DNA of 64,000 nucleotides from an uncultured Pontibacter sp. (lineage in GTDB: Bacteria > Bacteroidota > Bacteroidia > Cytophagales > Hymenobacteraceae). Each line of letters starts with the position of its first letter. Within the stretch, counting starts at the first letter, position 1. The notes under the pieces are model-generated. The model was not told the origin of the DNA, did no database searches, and worked only from the letters and a program-made list of their open reading frames with translations. Location of the stretch: the NCBI GenBank assembly GCA_947499125.1, contig CANMMP010000005.1, positions 124,001 to 188,000 on the forward strand, read 5' to 3'. Made by a program: the position numbers and the translations under genes. Of this stretch, positions 51,950 through 60,696 are shown piece after piece.

Positions 51950-52198
51950 AATTCAGCATTTTAGCCTGGTTTGTGTACTCTCTATAACTATAGGCGTAGC
52001 TAACGGCAGCGGATTTCCTGTTCCTCTATTTCAGTCTGTGAAGCTTACCAAAGCCCATATCTTAAGATCAATCGGTTATCTCTCGGAAATCAACTATAGC
52101 TCCGAACTAAAAGTACAAGGATAGATGTCGTATCTTCGCTGCCACAATATGGCTATACTTATAGTATATCCCGGGCGCTTACTTTATAAACAGTACTT

Positions 52199-52999
52199 TT
52201 GGCCGATTCGACTTTACCAGCTACGTTTTTCATTCCTTTTAATGAAACGGTAGCAGATCATACAATTCCTGAGAAATTTACCTACCCTTTTAAGTATAAG
52301 CCACATCCACTTGCCTTGCTGGCCTCCCGTGAACTGCAACATCGCTTAAGTTGTAAAAAAGACTGGGACCATAATTTTGGCCTGGGCGATGAGAAAGAAG
52401 GAGCAGTAATAGGTAAAATGTTCGGGGTGCTGGTTGTAAAAAACGAAAAAAGTGAGTTGGGCTACCTGGCTGCTTTTTCGGGTAAACTGGCTGGTACTTA
52501 CCACCACACAGGTTTTGTGCCACCTGTTTACGACGCGCTCACGGCAGGTAGTTTTCTGAATGTGGGGATGACAGAGCTTTCGCGCATTAACCAGGAAATA
52601 CTTGCGCTGACAGAACTGAATGCCACCCAAAACAAACAGCAAATTGATTTACTGCTGGAACGTAGAAAGTCTAATTCTATAGCGTTGCAGGCAAAATTGT
52701 TCGATCAGTTTTATTTCCTGAACCAGGCTGGCAAGACCAGGAATCTGCGTGAGCTATTCCGGGGCAATGCAAATAATAACCCGCCAGCGGGAGCCGGCGA
52801 ATGTGCTGCGCCTAAACTTCTGCAGTACGCTTTTCAGCATAAACTAAAGCCATTGGCTCTGGCCGAGTTCTGGTGGGGACAATCTCCAAAATCTGCTTAC
52901 TGGAAACATGGTCATTTTTACCCAGCCTGCCGCGAAAAGTGCGCACCTATACTTTCTCATATGCTCGAAAACATTGTAATGGATGCAATTCCAGCGTAA
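52199..52999 (+). CDS. RluA-family-like protein lacking the catalytic domain
   Basis: The 266-residue frame starts with TTG 52199. Its sequence follows the long N-terminal region of Bacteroidota RNA pseudouridine synthases: FGVLVVKNEKSELGYLAAFSGKL, GAGECAAPKLLQYAFQHKLK, ALAEFWWGQSPKSAYWKHGH and FYPACREKCAPILSHML with a likely metal-binding cysteine set. It then ends (ENIVMDAIPA) exactly where the pseudouridine synthase domain normally begins. No catalytic HRLDxxTSG motif is present, and none is found in the 70 bp before the next gene. It could be a true single-domain protein or a truncation product. Confidence 0.72.
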   Translation: MADSTLPATFFIPFNETVADHTIPEKFTYPFKYKPHPLALLASRELQHRLSCKKDWDHNFGLGDEKEGAVIGKMFGVLVVKNEKSELGYLAAFSGKLAGTYHHTGFVPPVYDALTAGSFLNVGMTELSRINQEILALTELNATQNKQQIDLLLERRKSNSIALQAKLFDQFYFLNQAGKTRNLRELFRGNANNNPPAGAGECAAPKLLQYAFQHKLKPLALAEFWWGQSPKSAYWKHGHFYPACREKCAPILSHMLENIVMDAIPA

Positions 53000-53040
53000 C
53001 AACCTAACTTAAGATCTGAGTTTTAAGGTAGCAATCTCCT

Positions 53041-53048
53041 TATCTTTG
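53041..53048 (+). promoter_or_regulatory. Candidate -7 element for Nudix gene
   Basis: TATCTTTG matches TAnnTTTG exactly and ends 20 bp before the Nudix ATG. No clear TTG lies 17-23 bp further upstream. Confidence 0.4.
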
Positions 53049-53068
53049 CACCATTACAAAGTATAGTT

Positions 53069-53623
53069 ATGATCGACGAGACCCACAACCCCTGGACAAC
53101 CCTTTCCAGTGAAGATATTTACCAGAACCCCTGGATAAAATTGCGTGAAGACAAAGTGCTGAACCCGAAAGGCGGGAAAGGTATTTACGGTGTGGTCAGC
53201 TTTAAAAATAAGGCAATCGGAATTATACCCATAGATGATGAAGGCTATACTTACCTGATCGGGCAGTATCGCTATGCACTTAACGAGTATAGCTGGGAAA
53301 TACCAATGGGTGGCGGCCTAATCGAAAATGATATTCTGGAGTCGGCGAAACGCGAGTTGCAGGAAGAAACAGGTTTTACTGCGGCCAAATGGACCAACAT
53401 CTGTCGCCTGCACACATCCAATTCTGTAACCGACGAAGAAGGTTTTGTTTTCCTGGCCCAGGAGCTAACCCCAGGCGAAACCGCGTTTGAGGAAACAGAA
53501 GAACTGCACATAAAAAGAGTGCCTTTCCGGGAGGCTGTGCGCATGGCCATGAACAACGAAATAACAGACGCCATCAGTGTAGCCGGGATTCTGAAAGTTG
53601 CCTTTATACTTGGAGAGAAATAA
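53069..53623 (+). CDS. Nudix hydrolase (ADP-ribose pyrophosphatase-like)
   Basis: The 184-residue protein starts DETHNPWTTLSSEDIYQNPW, like Bacteroidota ADP-ribose/NUDIX pyrophosphatases. The Nudix box is GGGLIENDILESAKRELQEE followed by TGF (about residues 80-102). The usual pattern has Glu at the seventh position of the box; here the glutamate is at position six and asparagine at seven, while the catalytic R-E-x-x-E-E part is intact. Activity on ADP-ribose is likely but unproven. A repeat-filled gap follows. Confidence 0.88.
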   Translation: MIDETHNPWTTLSSEDIYQNPWIKLREDKVLNPKGGKGIYGVVSFKNKAIGIIPIDDEGYTYLIGQYRYALNEYSWEIPMGGGLIENDILESAKRELQEETGFTAAKWTNICRLHTSNSVTDEEGFVFLAQELTPGETAFEETEELHIKRVPFREAVRMAMNNEITDAISVAGILKVAFILGEK

Positions 53624-53689
53624 TTGGTAGCTGGTTAGCAATTTCTGCTGTAGGTATGTTATAAGGTTATGGTTTTATAGTTTGCGTTT

Positions 53690-53925
53690 TAACCTCTCCC
53701 CAGCCCTCTCCTAAGAACAGGAGAGGGAGCTATTTTTTCACTATAACATTTACATAGTTTCATAGTTACAGACCATGAACGTACAGGTCACGACCTCTCT
53801 CTACAAATTAGGATTGTAGAGACGCAATACTTTGCGTCTTTTTTCCAGTTGCAAAATGCCGCAACTATAAAACACATAAGATTCCTCGTCTATCGCTCGG
53901 GATGACAACAGAAATAACTGAGCAT
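53690..53925. repeat. Composite interspersed repeat block (locus C)
   Basis: No gene is seen between 53624 and 54104. Modules shared with locus A appear in the same order: a CCCTCTCCT/AGGAGAGGG hairpin (53704-53727), CATAGTTTCATAGTT followed by ACAGGTCACGACCT (53753-53796, a degenerate copy of the AGGTCGCGACCT palindrome), the AGACGCAA/TTGCGTCT hairpin (53820-53839) with CCAGTTGC after it, and CTCGTCTATCGCTCGGGATGACAACAG-type text (53884-53912). Confidence 0.78.
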
Positions 53926-54091
53926 TTGACTTCGCTCAGTATATCAAAACCCACTCTAAATATCTAAACTATAAAAACAGTATAGAGCAACAGATATTAA
54001 CTCAATATATACCAGCAACCAAACCACCACGTTATTGAATTATTCTGAACAGCTTGCCGTTTTGGTGAAGTATATAATACCGGAATATTCT

Positions 54092-54099
54092 TACATTTG
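54092..54099 (+). promoter_or_regulatory. Candidate -7 element directly before plsC
   Basis: TACATTTG matches TAnnTTTG and ends only 5 bp before the plsC ATG. If used, transcription would begin at or next to the start codon, giving a leaderless mRNA. A TTG lies 27 bp upstream, slightly farther than usual. Confidence 0.35.
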
Positions 54100-54104
54100 A
54101 CCTT

Positions 54105-54917
54105 ATGAAAGTGCTGAAATACCTGTCGCAACGAATCTATACTACCTGGTGCTGCACCTGGTTTATAGTTCCGTTTGTGGTTACCTACCCGGTACAGGTG
54201 TTGCTTATTCGTAAACAGCAATGGCACAGGCATGTACATAACATAAACCGGCTGTGGTCTACTATATTTCTGCGTATGTTTCTTACTCCGCTGCAGGTAG
54301 AGTGGCGCACTAAACCAGACCCTAATCAACGTTATATTTTTACGCCAAACCATAGTTCCTACCTCGATATTCCGATGATGCTGCGCGCTATCCCCGGTTT
54401 TCTTAACTTTGTAGGGAAAAGTTCGCTGGCAAAAGTGCCGTTATGGGGTAAAGTATACGGCGCGTTGTATATTTGCGTAGACCGCCGAAGTGCTATGAGC
54501 AGCGCCAAAAGTTACATTCAGTCTAAAAAAACATTGGATGAAGGGCGTAGTCTTGTTATTTTTCCGGAAGGAACGATACCGCTTACGGCAGGGCATAAAA
54601 TGGAAGAGTTTAAAGACGGCCCTTTTAAGATAGCTATCGAAAAACAAGTGGCGGTTGTGCCCGTTACCATGCCTTATAACCAGTACTTTATGCCCGATGT
54701 GGAAGAGGTGGGGCTTAAAATTCGCCGTCATCCGCTTAAAATGATCGTGCACGAGCCAATAGAGACCACAGGCATGACCCTGGAAGATCTGCCGGCATTA
54801 AAAGAGCGTGTATTTAAGATCATACAACAGGAATTAACAAAACACAACTATAGTAAAGATGTCAACAGATATACAGACCATCAGAAAATTAGCGCACCTG
54901 GCCAGGCTGGAGTTTAA
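54105..54917 (+). CDS. plsC: 1-acyl-sn-glycerol-3-phosphate acyltransferase
   Basis: The 270-residue inner-membrane enzyme acylates lysophosphatidic acid to phosphatidic acid. The N-terminal TM region (about residues 16-35) is followed by the acyltransferase motifs: TPNHSSYLDIPMM (HxxxxD), KSSLAKVPLWGKVYGALYI, LVIFPEGTIPLTAGHKM (PEGT) and VPVTMPYNQYF. Its last 20 codons overlap the first part of gatC by 59 bp, reading GYTDHQ-type text in another frame, so the C-terminal tail may be non-essential. gatC is probably translationally coupled. Confidence 0.92.
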   Translation: MKVLKYLSQRIYTTWCCTWFIVPFVVTYPVQVLLIRKQQWHRHVHNINRLWSTIFLRMFLTPLQVEWRTKPDPNQRYIFTPNHSSYLDIPMMLRAIPGFLNFVGKSSLAKVPLWGKVYGALYICVDRRSAMSSAKSYIQSKKTLDEGRSLVIFPEGTIPLTAGHKMEEFKDGPFKIAIEKQVAVVPVTMPYNQYFMPDVEEVGLKIRRHPLKMIVHEPIETTGMTLEDLPALKERVFKIIQQELTKHNYSKDVNRYTDHQKISAPGQAGV

Positions 54918-55146
54918 CGAAGAGAAGGAGCAGGAAGTACTGGGCGATCTGAACAAGATACTGAACTGGGTAGATAAACTGAGCGAGCTGGATACTGATA
55001 ATATTGAGCCCCTGACGCACATGACTGCCGAAGTGAACGTGATGCGCGAAGATGTGGCCGAAAATACTGTTACCCACGAAGAAGCATTGTTAAACGCTCC
55101 TAAAAAAGACTCCGATTACTTTAGAGTGCCGAAGGTACTGGAGTAA
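54859..55146 (+). CDS. gatC: Asp-tRNA(Asn)/Glu-tRNA(Gln) amidotransferase subunit C
   Basis: The 95-residue protein has the GatC pattern: IRKLAHLARLEFNEEKEQEV at the start, LNKILNWVDKLSELDT, and the C-terminal ALLNAPKKDSDYFRVPKVLE. It stabilises GatA in the complex that amidates misacylated Asp-tRNA(Asn) or Glu-tRNA(Gln). gatA and gatB are not adjacent. It begins inside the plsC gene (59-bp overlap), and a large TPR membrane protein gene starts 15 bp downstream. Confidence 0.94.
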   Translation: MSTDIQTIRKLAHLARLEFNEEKEQEVLGDLNKILNWVDKLSELDTDNIEPLTHMTAEVNVMREDVAENTVTHEEALLNAPKKDSDYFRVPKVLE

Positions 55147-55161
55147 GCGGCAAGCCTGTAT

Positions 55162-58100
55162 ATGCCTAAAACCAACTTCTGGAAAAACTGGGATACTAAC
55201 CTGAAGTATCCCTATCTTTTTTTATTGGTACTGGCTGCCGCAGCTTTGCTGCTGGGTGGTTACTACTACCTGGCAGGCACTTCAGCGGCCTATTCCTGGG
55301 ATAAGCTCCCTGATCTTAAAGTAGTTTCGTTGCCTGTCGGCGAAGTTACCGGCCTGCTGCAACCCTTCACATTATACGCCGATGGTTACCTGCTTTTTGA
55401 GCAGTACGATACCGGCCCTGCCAAAGTACACACCTGGCCTGCAGTTGTTTTCCTGGTTATACTTGGTTTTTGTATCGCCTTTTACACGGCAGCCATCAGC
55501 ACCATGCGCCAGATACCTTACTTTATAGGTGTTTTGCTGCTTATGCTGTTCCTGGCCACATTTTATATTGATGAGCTCCAGATTTTAGGTACCGAACAAA
55601 GCCAGACCACGCTGTTGATCGTGATCGTGCTGCTGGCCGGCCTGAGTTATGGTTTTCAGGCGTTCTGGAAACATATCGCTTTCGGGTGGCGAGTGCTGGC
55701 CATGGTAGCCATACTTTTAGTAATTGGTGCCGCTATTTTTGCTGAGTCGGAATTTACGCCGGCGCTTACGGCCATGCACCTGGTAAACTATAGTTCGCTG
55801 GCTACGCTGCTTATCTCCGTGCTTTTTATGATCTGGGTATCTTACGAAAATGTAAATGCCCTGCTCTGGTTTAATACCCAGGGAAGCACACCGGAGCGCC
55901 GCTATAGTTTATTGCAGTTTGTGCTGATAGCAGGTTTATACCTGGCAAACATGCTGTTGTTATACCTGCGTCATATCGGCTACCTCAAAACGGATCTCAT
56001 CTTTGCCAATGGCTTTATTATACTGCTGCTCTCGGTAATTGCCGGTTTCTGGGGAATGAGTCAGCGCGAAGTGTTTTATGGTAAATATTTCCCGTTCAGG
56101 CCAACCGGTGCGGTTTTGTACCTTGTATTCGCCACTATATTGTTTCTAAGTATAGGCTATGCGTTTGCCACTGCCAACGACCCGCTTACAGTTACCTTCC
56201 ACGACCTGATCATTTATACCCATCTGGTGTATGGATCCGTGTTTTTCATGTATATTCTTATAAACTTCAGCAGGCTGTTAAAAGAGCGGAAGGCAGTTTA
56301 CAAAGTGGTGTATGAGCCGCACATGTTCACGCTATTCTCTTTTTTCCTGATGAGCACCGTAATACTTGCTATCCTGGTTATCAGGGTACAGTACCGGCCT
56401 TATTACAACACAAAAGCGGGTTATTATAACTATCTCGGTGATCTGTACCTGGCAACAGGTAACATTGAACTGGCAAGGCGCTACTACGAAGAAAGTGATG
56501 TGTTCGACATCAACAACGTAAAAGCAAACTATAGCCTGGCAACTATGGCCCGGCAAAACTCCCAGCGAAACGAAGAGATATTATTCTTAAAAGGAGCCGT
56601 ATCCAAGCGCCCTAACCCGAAGCTGTATGTGCGCATGGCCAACCTTTACGACCAGAAGGAATACTTTTTTGAGAAGCTGTATGTGTTGCACGAAGGTATA
56701 AACCGGTTCCCGGAAAGCGGGGAGTTATACAACAATCTGGCCCTGCTATACATGCAAACCAGCGTAACCGACTCTACGGAATATTACTTTAACCTGGCCG
56801 AGAAGTATAGCGACAACAAAGAAGCAGTACAGAGTAACCGGTTGGCATTTTATACCCAGCATGGTTTTATAGAACCCGCACAACAACTACTATCCGAAAC
56901 AAAAGACGCCCGTTATACTTCGCTAAAAAGCAACAGAACGGCGCTTGAGCAACTGCTGGGCATCAAACAAAAAAATAAAGAACCGTTTGCCCCCGATTCG
57001 CTGGAGCAGGTAGAGGATTTTACCTTATTCTATAACCGGGTTCTGAGCAATTTACATTCCGGCGATACCTCACGTCTAAAAGACATTGACCGCTACCTGA
57101 GCGTGAGTGGCAACCGTATTTTTTACGAAGACCTGTTGTATGGCAAAGCTCTGTTGCATCATTATGGCGGCCTGCCAAAAGTGGCCCGAAGCGTAATAGA
57201 GAACCTGGCTTTAACAGCGTCGGGTAGAAGTGGCTATTACTATTATGCCCTGGGTATCTGGATGCTGGAAGAAGAAAATCCGCTCGCAGCAGCACAATAC
57301 TTTAAGCAGTCGAAAGATCTGGGGTATGCCCCGGGTTACCTGGCGCATGGGTACGCGCTTGCCATAGCCAACAGGCCACAGGAAGCTGCAAATGCCCTGC
57401 AGGAAGTAAATTACACAGACCTTAAAGCAGAAGGCGAATCAGCGGGGGAACTATACGAATTGCTACAGCAAAATGTAGCCCAGGTAATAGCAAACGGCAC
57501 CGATGCCGATAAGATAAAGTACCTGCAGGCGAACCTGCCACATTTTAAACCCCAGCAGGTTGATGCCCTGGTGCAAAGTATAAAAGAGAAAGACTTGCAC
57601 CGCATGGCACTGCTTGCCCGCATCGATTACCTGGTGCAAAAGAAACAATTGCGGCAGGCAAATAAAGCTATTAAAGCAGCTGCCAGCCAGTTGCCACCGG
57701 AAGGGGAATTGCGCAGCCGCCTTAACATGCAGCAGCTAAAACTCTGGAACGCCACGCAAAACTATGATATCCTGCTCGATAGGATGGAGAACGTGCACTT
57801 GACAGACCGGCACAAGCGCTATAAGGTGTTTTTTAAGGCGGAGATCGCCGCTGCTAAAGGTCGCGACCGCGAAGCTGCCGAAAGGTATAAGCAGGCTGTA
57901 AAAGTGTTGTTGTATGATGCTGATGTAGTAACAGCCGCTGCGCGTTTCTTCAGTAAGCATAACCCCGACGAGATGACAGCTTACGAGATGCTGCTGGATG
58001 GTATCATCTATAACCCGTATTCTGTGGAGCTGCAAAAAGCTTATGCGCTGCAGAGCCTGGATAACGGACTATTTAATTACGCACAGGAGGCACTTGGCAG

Positions 58101-58203
58101 GTTAGAGAATTTGCTTCCTGCTTCAGAATACAGTATATTTATAAAGCAATTTGAGCGCCAGCGCGAAGCTGCCGAGCAGAATGCTAACGCATGGCAACAA
58201 TAA
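55162..58203 (+). CDS. Large polytopic membrane protein with TPR region
   Basis: The 1013-residue protein has about ten to eleven TM helices in its first 415 residues (for example about 15-35, 90-112, 120-135, 175-192, 205-225, 320-340, 350-370, 392-412). A long region of TPR-type helix pairs extends to the end (YNYLGDLYLATGNIELARRYYEE, then NNVKANYSLATMARQNSQRNE and later ASQLPPEGELRSRLNMQQLK). No enzymatic motif is seen; it may act as an assembly scaffold. The start follows gatC by 15 bp, and the ABC ATPase starts 9 bp after the stop, suggesting one operon. Confidence 0.75.
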   Translation: MPKTNFWKNWDTNLKYPYLFLLVLAAAALLLGGYYYLAGTSAAYSWDKLPDLKVVSLPVGEVTGLLQPFTLYADGYLLFEQYDTGPAKVHTWPAVVFLVILGFCIAFYTAAISTMRQIPYFIGVLLLMLFLATFYIDELQILGTEQSQTTLLIVIVLLAGLSYGFQAFWKHIAFGWRVLAMVAILLVIGAAIFAESEFTPALTAMHLVNYSSLATLLISVLFMIWVSYENVNALLWFNTQGSTPERRYSLLQFVLIAGLYLANMLLLYLRHIGYLKTDLIFANGFIILLLSVIAGFWGMSQREVFYGKYFPFRPTGAVLYLVFATILFLSIGYAFATANDPLTVTFHDLIIYTHLVYGSVFFMYILINFSRLLKERKAVYKVVYEPHMFTLFSFFLMSTVILAILVIRVQYRPYYNTKAGYYNYLGDLYLATGNIELARRYYEESDVFDINNVKANYSLATMARQNSQRNEEILFLKGAVSKRPNPKLYVRMANLYDQKEYFFEKLYVLHEGINRFPESGELYNNLALLYMQTSVTDSTEYYFNLAEKYSDNKEAVQSNRLAFYTQHGFIEPAQQLLSETKDARYTSLKSNRTALEQLLGIKQKNKEPFAPDSLEQVEDFTLFYNRVLSNLHSGDTSRLKDIDRYLSVSGNRIFYEDLLYGKALLHHYGGLPKVARSVIENLALTASGRSGYYYYALGIWMLEEENPLAAAQYFKQSKDLGYAPGYLAHGYALAIANRPQEAANALQEVNYTDLKAEGESAGELYELLQQNVAQVIANGTDADKIKYLQANLPHFKPQQVDALVQSIKEKDLHRMALLARIDYLVQKKQLRQANKAIKAAASQLPPEGELRSRLNMQQLKLWNATQNYDILLDRMENVHLTDRHKRYKVFFKAEIAAAKGRDREAAERYKQAVKVLLYDADVVTAAARFFSKHNPDEMTAYEMLLDGIIYNPYSVELQKAYALQSLDNGLFNYAQEALGRLENLLPASEYSIFIKQFERQREAAEQNANAWQQ

Positions 58204-58212
58204 AAATTCTGT

Positions 58213-58956
58213 ATGAGCATCATCATCGAAACACACAATATCTCTAAAGTTTACCGCATGGGTTCAGAGGTTATCAATGCCCTGCAGGATGTTTCCATAA
58301 CTATAAACAGAGGAGAATACGTGGCATTTATGGGGCCGTCAGGTTCTGGTAAATCTACGCTCATGAACATTATAGGCTGCCTCGATACGCCAACCGGCGG
58401 GCAGTACATCCTGAACGGGAACGATGTGAGCAACATGACGGATAACGAACTGGCAGAAGTGCGAAACAAAGAGATCGGCTTCGTTTTCCAGACGTTTAAC
58501 CTGTTGCCGCGCCAGAGCTCGCTCGATAACGTGGCGCTACCCTTGATCTATGCTGGTTTCAACAAATCGCAGCGCGAAGACAGGGCACAGAAAGCACTCG
58601 AAAGTGTAGGTCTTGGCAACCGTGGCAAGCACAAACCAAACGAGCTTTCGGGTGGTCAGCGACAGCGTGTGGCCATTGCCCGCGCCCTGATAAACGACCC
58701 AAGTATAATTCTGGCCGATGAGCCTACCGGTAACCTCGATACCAAAACATCTTACGAGATAATGGAGCTTTTCGAGAACCTGCACGCCAAAGGCAATACG
58801 ATTATTATGGTAACGCACGAAGAAGACATTGCCCGCTATGCACACCGCATTGTGCGCCTGCGCGATGGCTTGGTAGAGTCGGATACTGTAAACGAAAACA
58901 TAGTTACAGCTTCCGGTTTTCAGGAAGCGCACAACCTCGATGAAAATATACACTAA
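58213..58956 (+). CDS. ABC transporter ATP-binding protein (LolD/MacB-like)
   Basis: The 247-residue ATPase has Walker [20 protein letters not shown]-loop [12 protein letters not shown], signature [15 protein letters not shown], Walker [14 protein letters not shown] and the H-loop [14 protein letters not shown]. Its sequence places it in the LolD/MacB/FtsE type, which drives lipoprotein release or efflux through FtsX-like permeases. No permease is next to it. It is set tightly after the TPR membrane protein and overlaps the adenosyltransferase gene by 17 bp. The C-terminal 20 residues are variable. Confidence 0.93.
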   Translation: MSIIIETHNISKVYRMGSEVINALQDVSITINRGEYVAFMGPSGSGKSTLMNIIGCLDTPTGGQYILNGNDVSNMTDNELAEVRNKEIGFVFQTFNLLPRQSSLDNVALPLIYAGFNKSQREDRAQKALESVGLGNRGKHKPNELSGGQRQRVAIARALINDPSIILADEPTGNLDTKTSYEIMELFENLHAKGNTIIMVTHEEDIARYAHRIVRLRDGLVESDTVNENIVTASGFQEAHNLDENIH

Positions 58957-59491
58957 GACCGGCGATAAAGGTACTACTGCATTAATTGGCGGCACCCGCG
59001 TCGCCAAATCACACCTTCGTATAGAAGCCTACGGCACCGTAGACGAACTAAACTCTTACATCGGGCTGGTACGCGACCAGGAAGTAAACAAGTCGAGAGC
59101 TGACATCTTAAAAGAGATACAGGACAGGCTGTTTACCATTGGCTCTATGCTGGCCACCGACCCGGGTAAAGACGTAAAAATGGTTACCCCTGACCTGCAC
59201 CCCGAAGACGTAGAACTACTTGAAAAAGAAATTGATGCCATGAGCGAAGAAGTACCGCCTTTGCGCGCTTTTATACTTCCGGGTGGGCATCAGTCAGTGT
59301 CGTTCGGGCATGTGGCGCGCTGTGTTTGCCGCCGTGCCGAGCGGTTGGCCATCAGGTTGCAGGAAGAGTCCCCGGTCGAAGATTTAGTCATTATTTATTT
59401 AAACCGTTTATCGGATTATCTGTTTGCCCTTTGCCGCCGTATGACCTATGAACTTCAGACAGAAGAAGTGGTCTGGAAGGCGAGAGTATAA
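58940..59491 (+). CDS. Cob(I)alamin adenosyltransferase (PduO type)
   Basis: The 183-residue protein has the ATR signature: [20 protein letters not shown] at the start (ATP site), [45 protein letters not shown] (quoted in part; corrin-contacting region) and [16 protein letters not shown]. It adenosylates cob(I)alamin to form AdoCbl, the cofactor of the methylmalonyl-CoA mutase encoded at 13.7-18.2 kb. It is translationally coupled to the ABC ATPase gene (17-bp overlap), and ilvE starts 27 bp downstream. Confidence 0.93.
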   Translation: MKIYTKTGDKGTTALIGGTRVAKSHLRIEAYGTVDELNSYIGLVRDQEVNKSRADILKEIQDRLFTIGSMLATDPGKDVKMVTPDLHPEDVELLEKEIDAMSEEVPPLRAFILPGGHQSVSFGHVARCVCRRAERLAIRLQEESPVEDLVIIYLNRLSDYLFALCRRMTYELQTEEVVWKARV

Positions 59492-59518
59492 GAACCCTTT
59501 ACAATTTAATACAGTCCT

Positions 59519-60592
59519 ATGTCCACAGATACCCTAACTATAAACATACAACCTGTAGCAAAGTCGCGCATCTCTGAACTCGATTTCAATAACATAGAGT
59601 TTGGTAAGATATTTTCGGACCACATGTTGGTATCCGACTATAAAAATGGCGCCTGGCAAGCCCCCGAAATCGTACCTTACGGCAATATGTCGCTTAGCCC
59701 GGCTACTTCGGCTATACATTATGGGCAATCGGTATTTGAGGGAATGAAAGCATACCGCGCTGAAAATGGCGATATCCTGCTTTTCAGACCATACGACAAC
59801 TACAAGCGCCTTAACATTTCAGGTGACCGCATGTGCATTCCGGAGCTTCCGGAAGAGATATTTATGCAGGGACTGGAGCAATTGCTGCGCCTTGATGCTG
59901 CCTGGGTGCCGCCAACCAAAGGCAGTGCCTTATACATCCGTCCTTTTACCTTTGCTACCGACGATTTTATAGGTGTAAGGCCATCATCAAACTATAAATT
60001 CACTATTTTCTCGTGCCCGGTGGGTGCCTATTATAATGCGCCGCTTCGTGTGGCTATCGAGACAAAATATGTGCGTTCAGCTGAAGGAGGCGCTGGTTAT
60101 GCCAAAGCAGCCGGTAACTATGGCGCCGCGCTTTACCCGGCCCGCCAGATGCAGGAAAAAGGCTATCACCAGCTTATCTGGACCGACCATAAAGAGCACA
60201 AGTATATTGAAGAATCCGGCACTATGAACGTAATGTTCGTGATCGACGGAGTATTAGTGACGCCTACAACCAGCACAACTATACTTTCGGGCATTACCCG
60301 CGACAGCGTACTTACTTTAGCCCGTGACCTGGGTTATACCGTGGAGGAGCGCCGCGTAAGTATAGATGAGATCGTAGCAGCCCACAAAGCCGGAAAACTG
60401 CAGGAAGCATTTGGTACCGGTACGGCCGCAACTATAGCACAGATTGCTACCATACATTGTAACGGCGAAGACCTGGATCTGCCAGAAATTGAAAACCGCG
60501 AGATCAGTAACAGAATTGCGGACGAACTCGATAAGATTAAGACCGGCCAGGCTCCGGACACGCACAACTGGGTATACAGGATAAGCCTTTAA
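59519..60592 (+). CDS. ilvE: Branched-chain amino acid aminotransferase
   Basis: The 357-residue PLP enzyme (fold type IV) interconverts Leu, Ile, Val and their keto acids. Motifs: SLSPATSAIHYGQSVFEGMK, YKRLNISGDRMCIP, YIRPFTFATDDFIGV, AEGGAGYAKAAGNYGAALY (with the PLP lysine), EESGTMNVMFV and LSGITRDSVLTLARDLGY. The length fits the larger IlvE group (about 355 residues), common in Bacteroidota. It is the last gene of the plsC-ilvE run and is followed by a hairpin terminator. Confidence 0.95.
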   Translation: MSTDTLTINIQPVAKSRISELDFNNIEFGKIFSDHMLVSDYKNGAWQAPEIVPYGNMSLSPATSAIHYGQSVFEGMKAYRAENGDILLFRPYDNYKRLNISGDRMCIPELPEEIFMQGLEQLLRLDAAWVPPTKGSALYIRPFTFATDDFIGVRPSSNYKFTIFSCPVGAYYNAPLRVAIETKYVRSAEGGAGYAKAAGNYGAALYPARQMQEKGYHQLIWTDHKEHKYIEESGTMNVMFVIDGVLVTPTTSTTILSGITRDSVLTLARDLGYTVEERRVSIDEIVAAHKAGKLQEAFGTGTAATIAQIATIHCNGEDLDLPEIENREISNRIADELDKIKTGQAPDTHNWVYRISL

Positions 60593-60611
60593 AAGTATAA
60601 CCTTAGTATAA

Positions 60612-60650
60612 GATGCTGAAGTATAGCTTATTGAGTTACACTTCAGCATC
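60612..60650 (+). terminator. Intrinsic terminator after ilvE
   Basis: A perfect 11-bp stem GATGCTGAAGT/ACTTCAGCATC (60612-60622, 60640-60650) with a 17-nt loop is followed by TTCTTGTTTT. It separates ilvE from prfB. Confidence 0.8.
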
Positions 60651-60696
60651 TTCTTGTTTTAAATAAAGTATAGCTACAAAGCATAAAACCATAACC

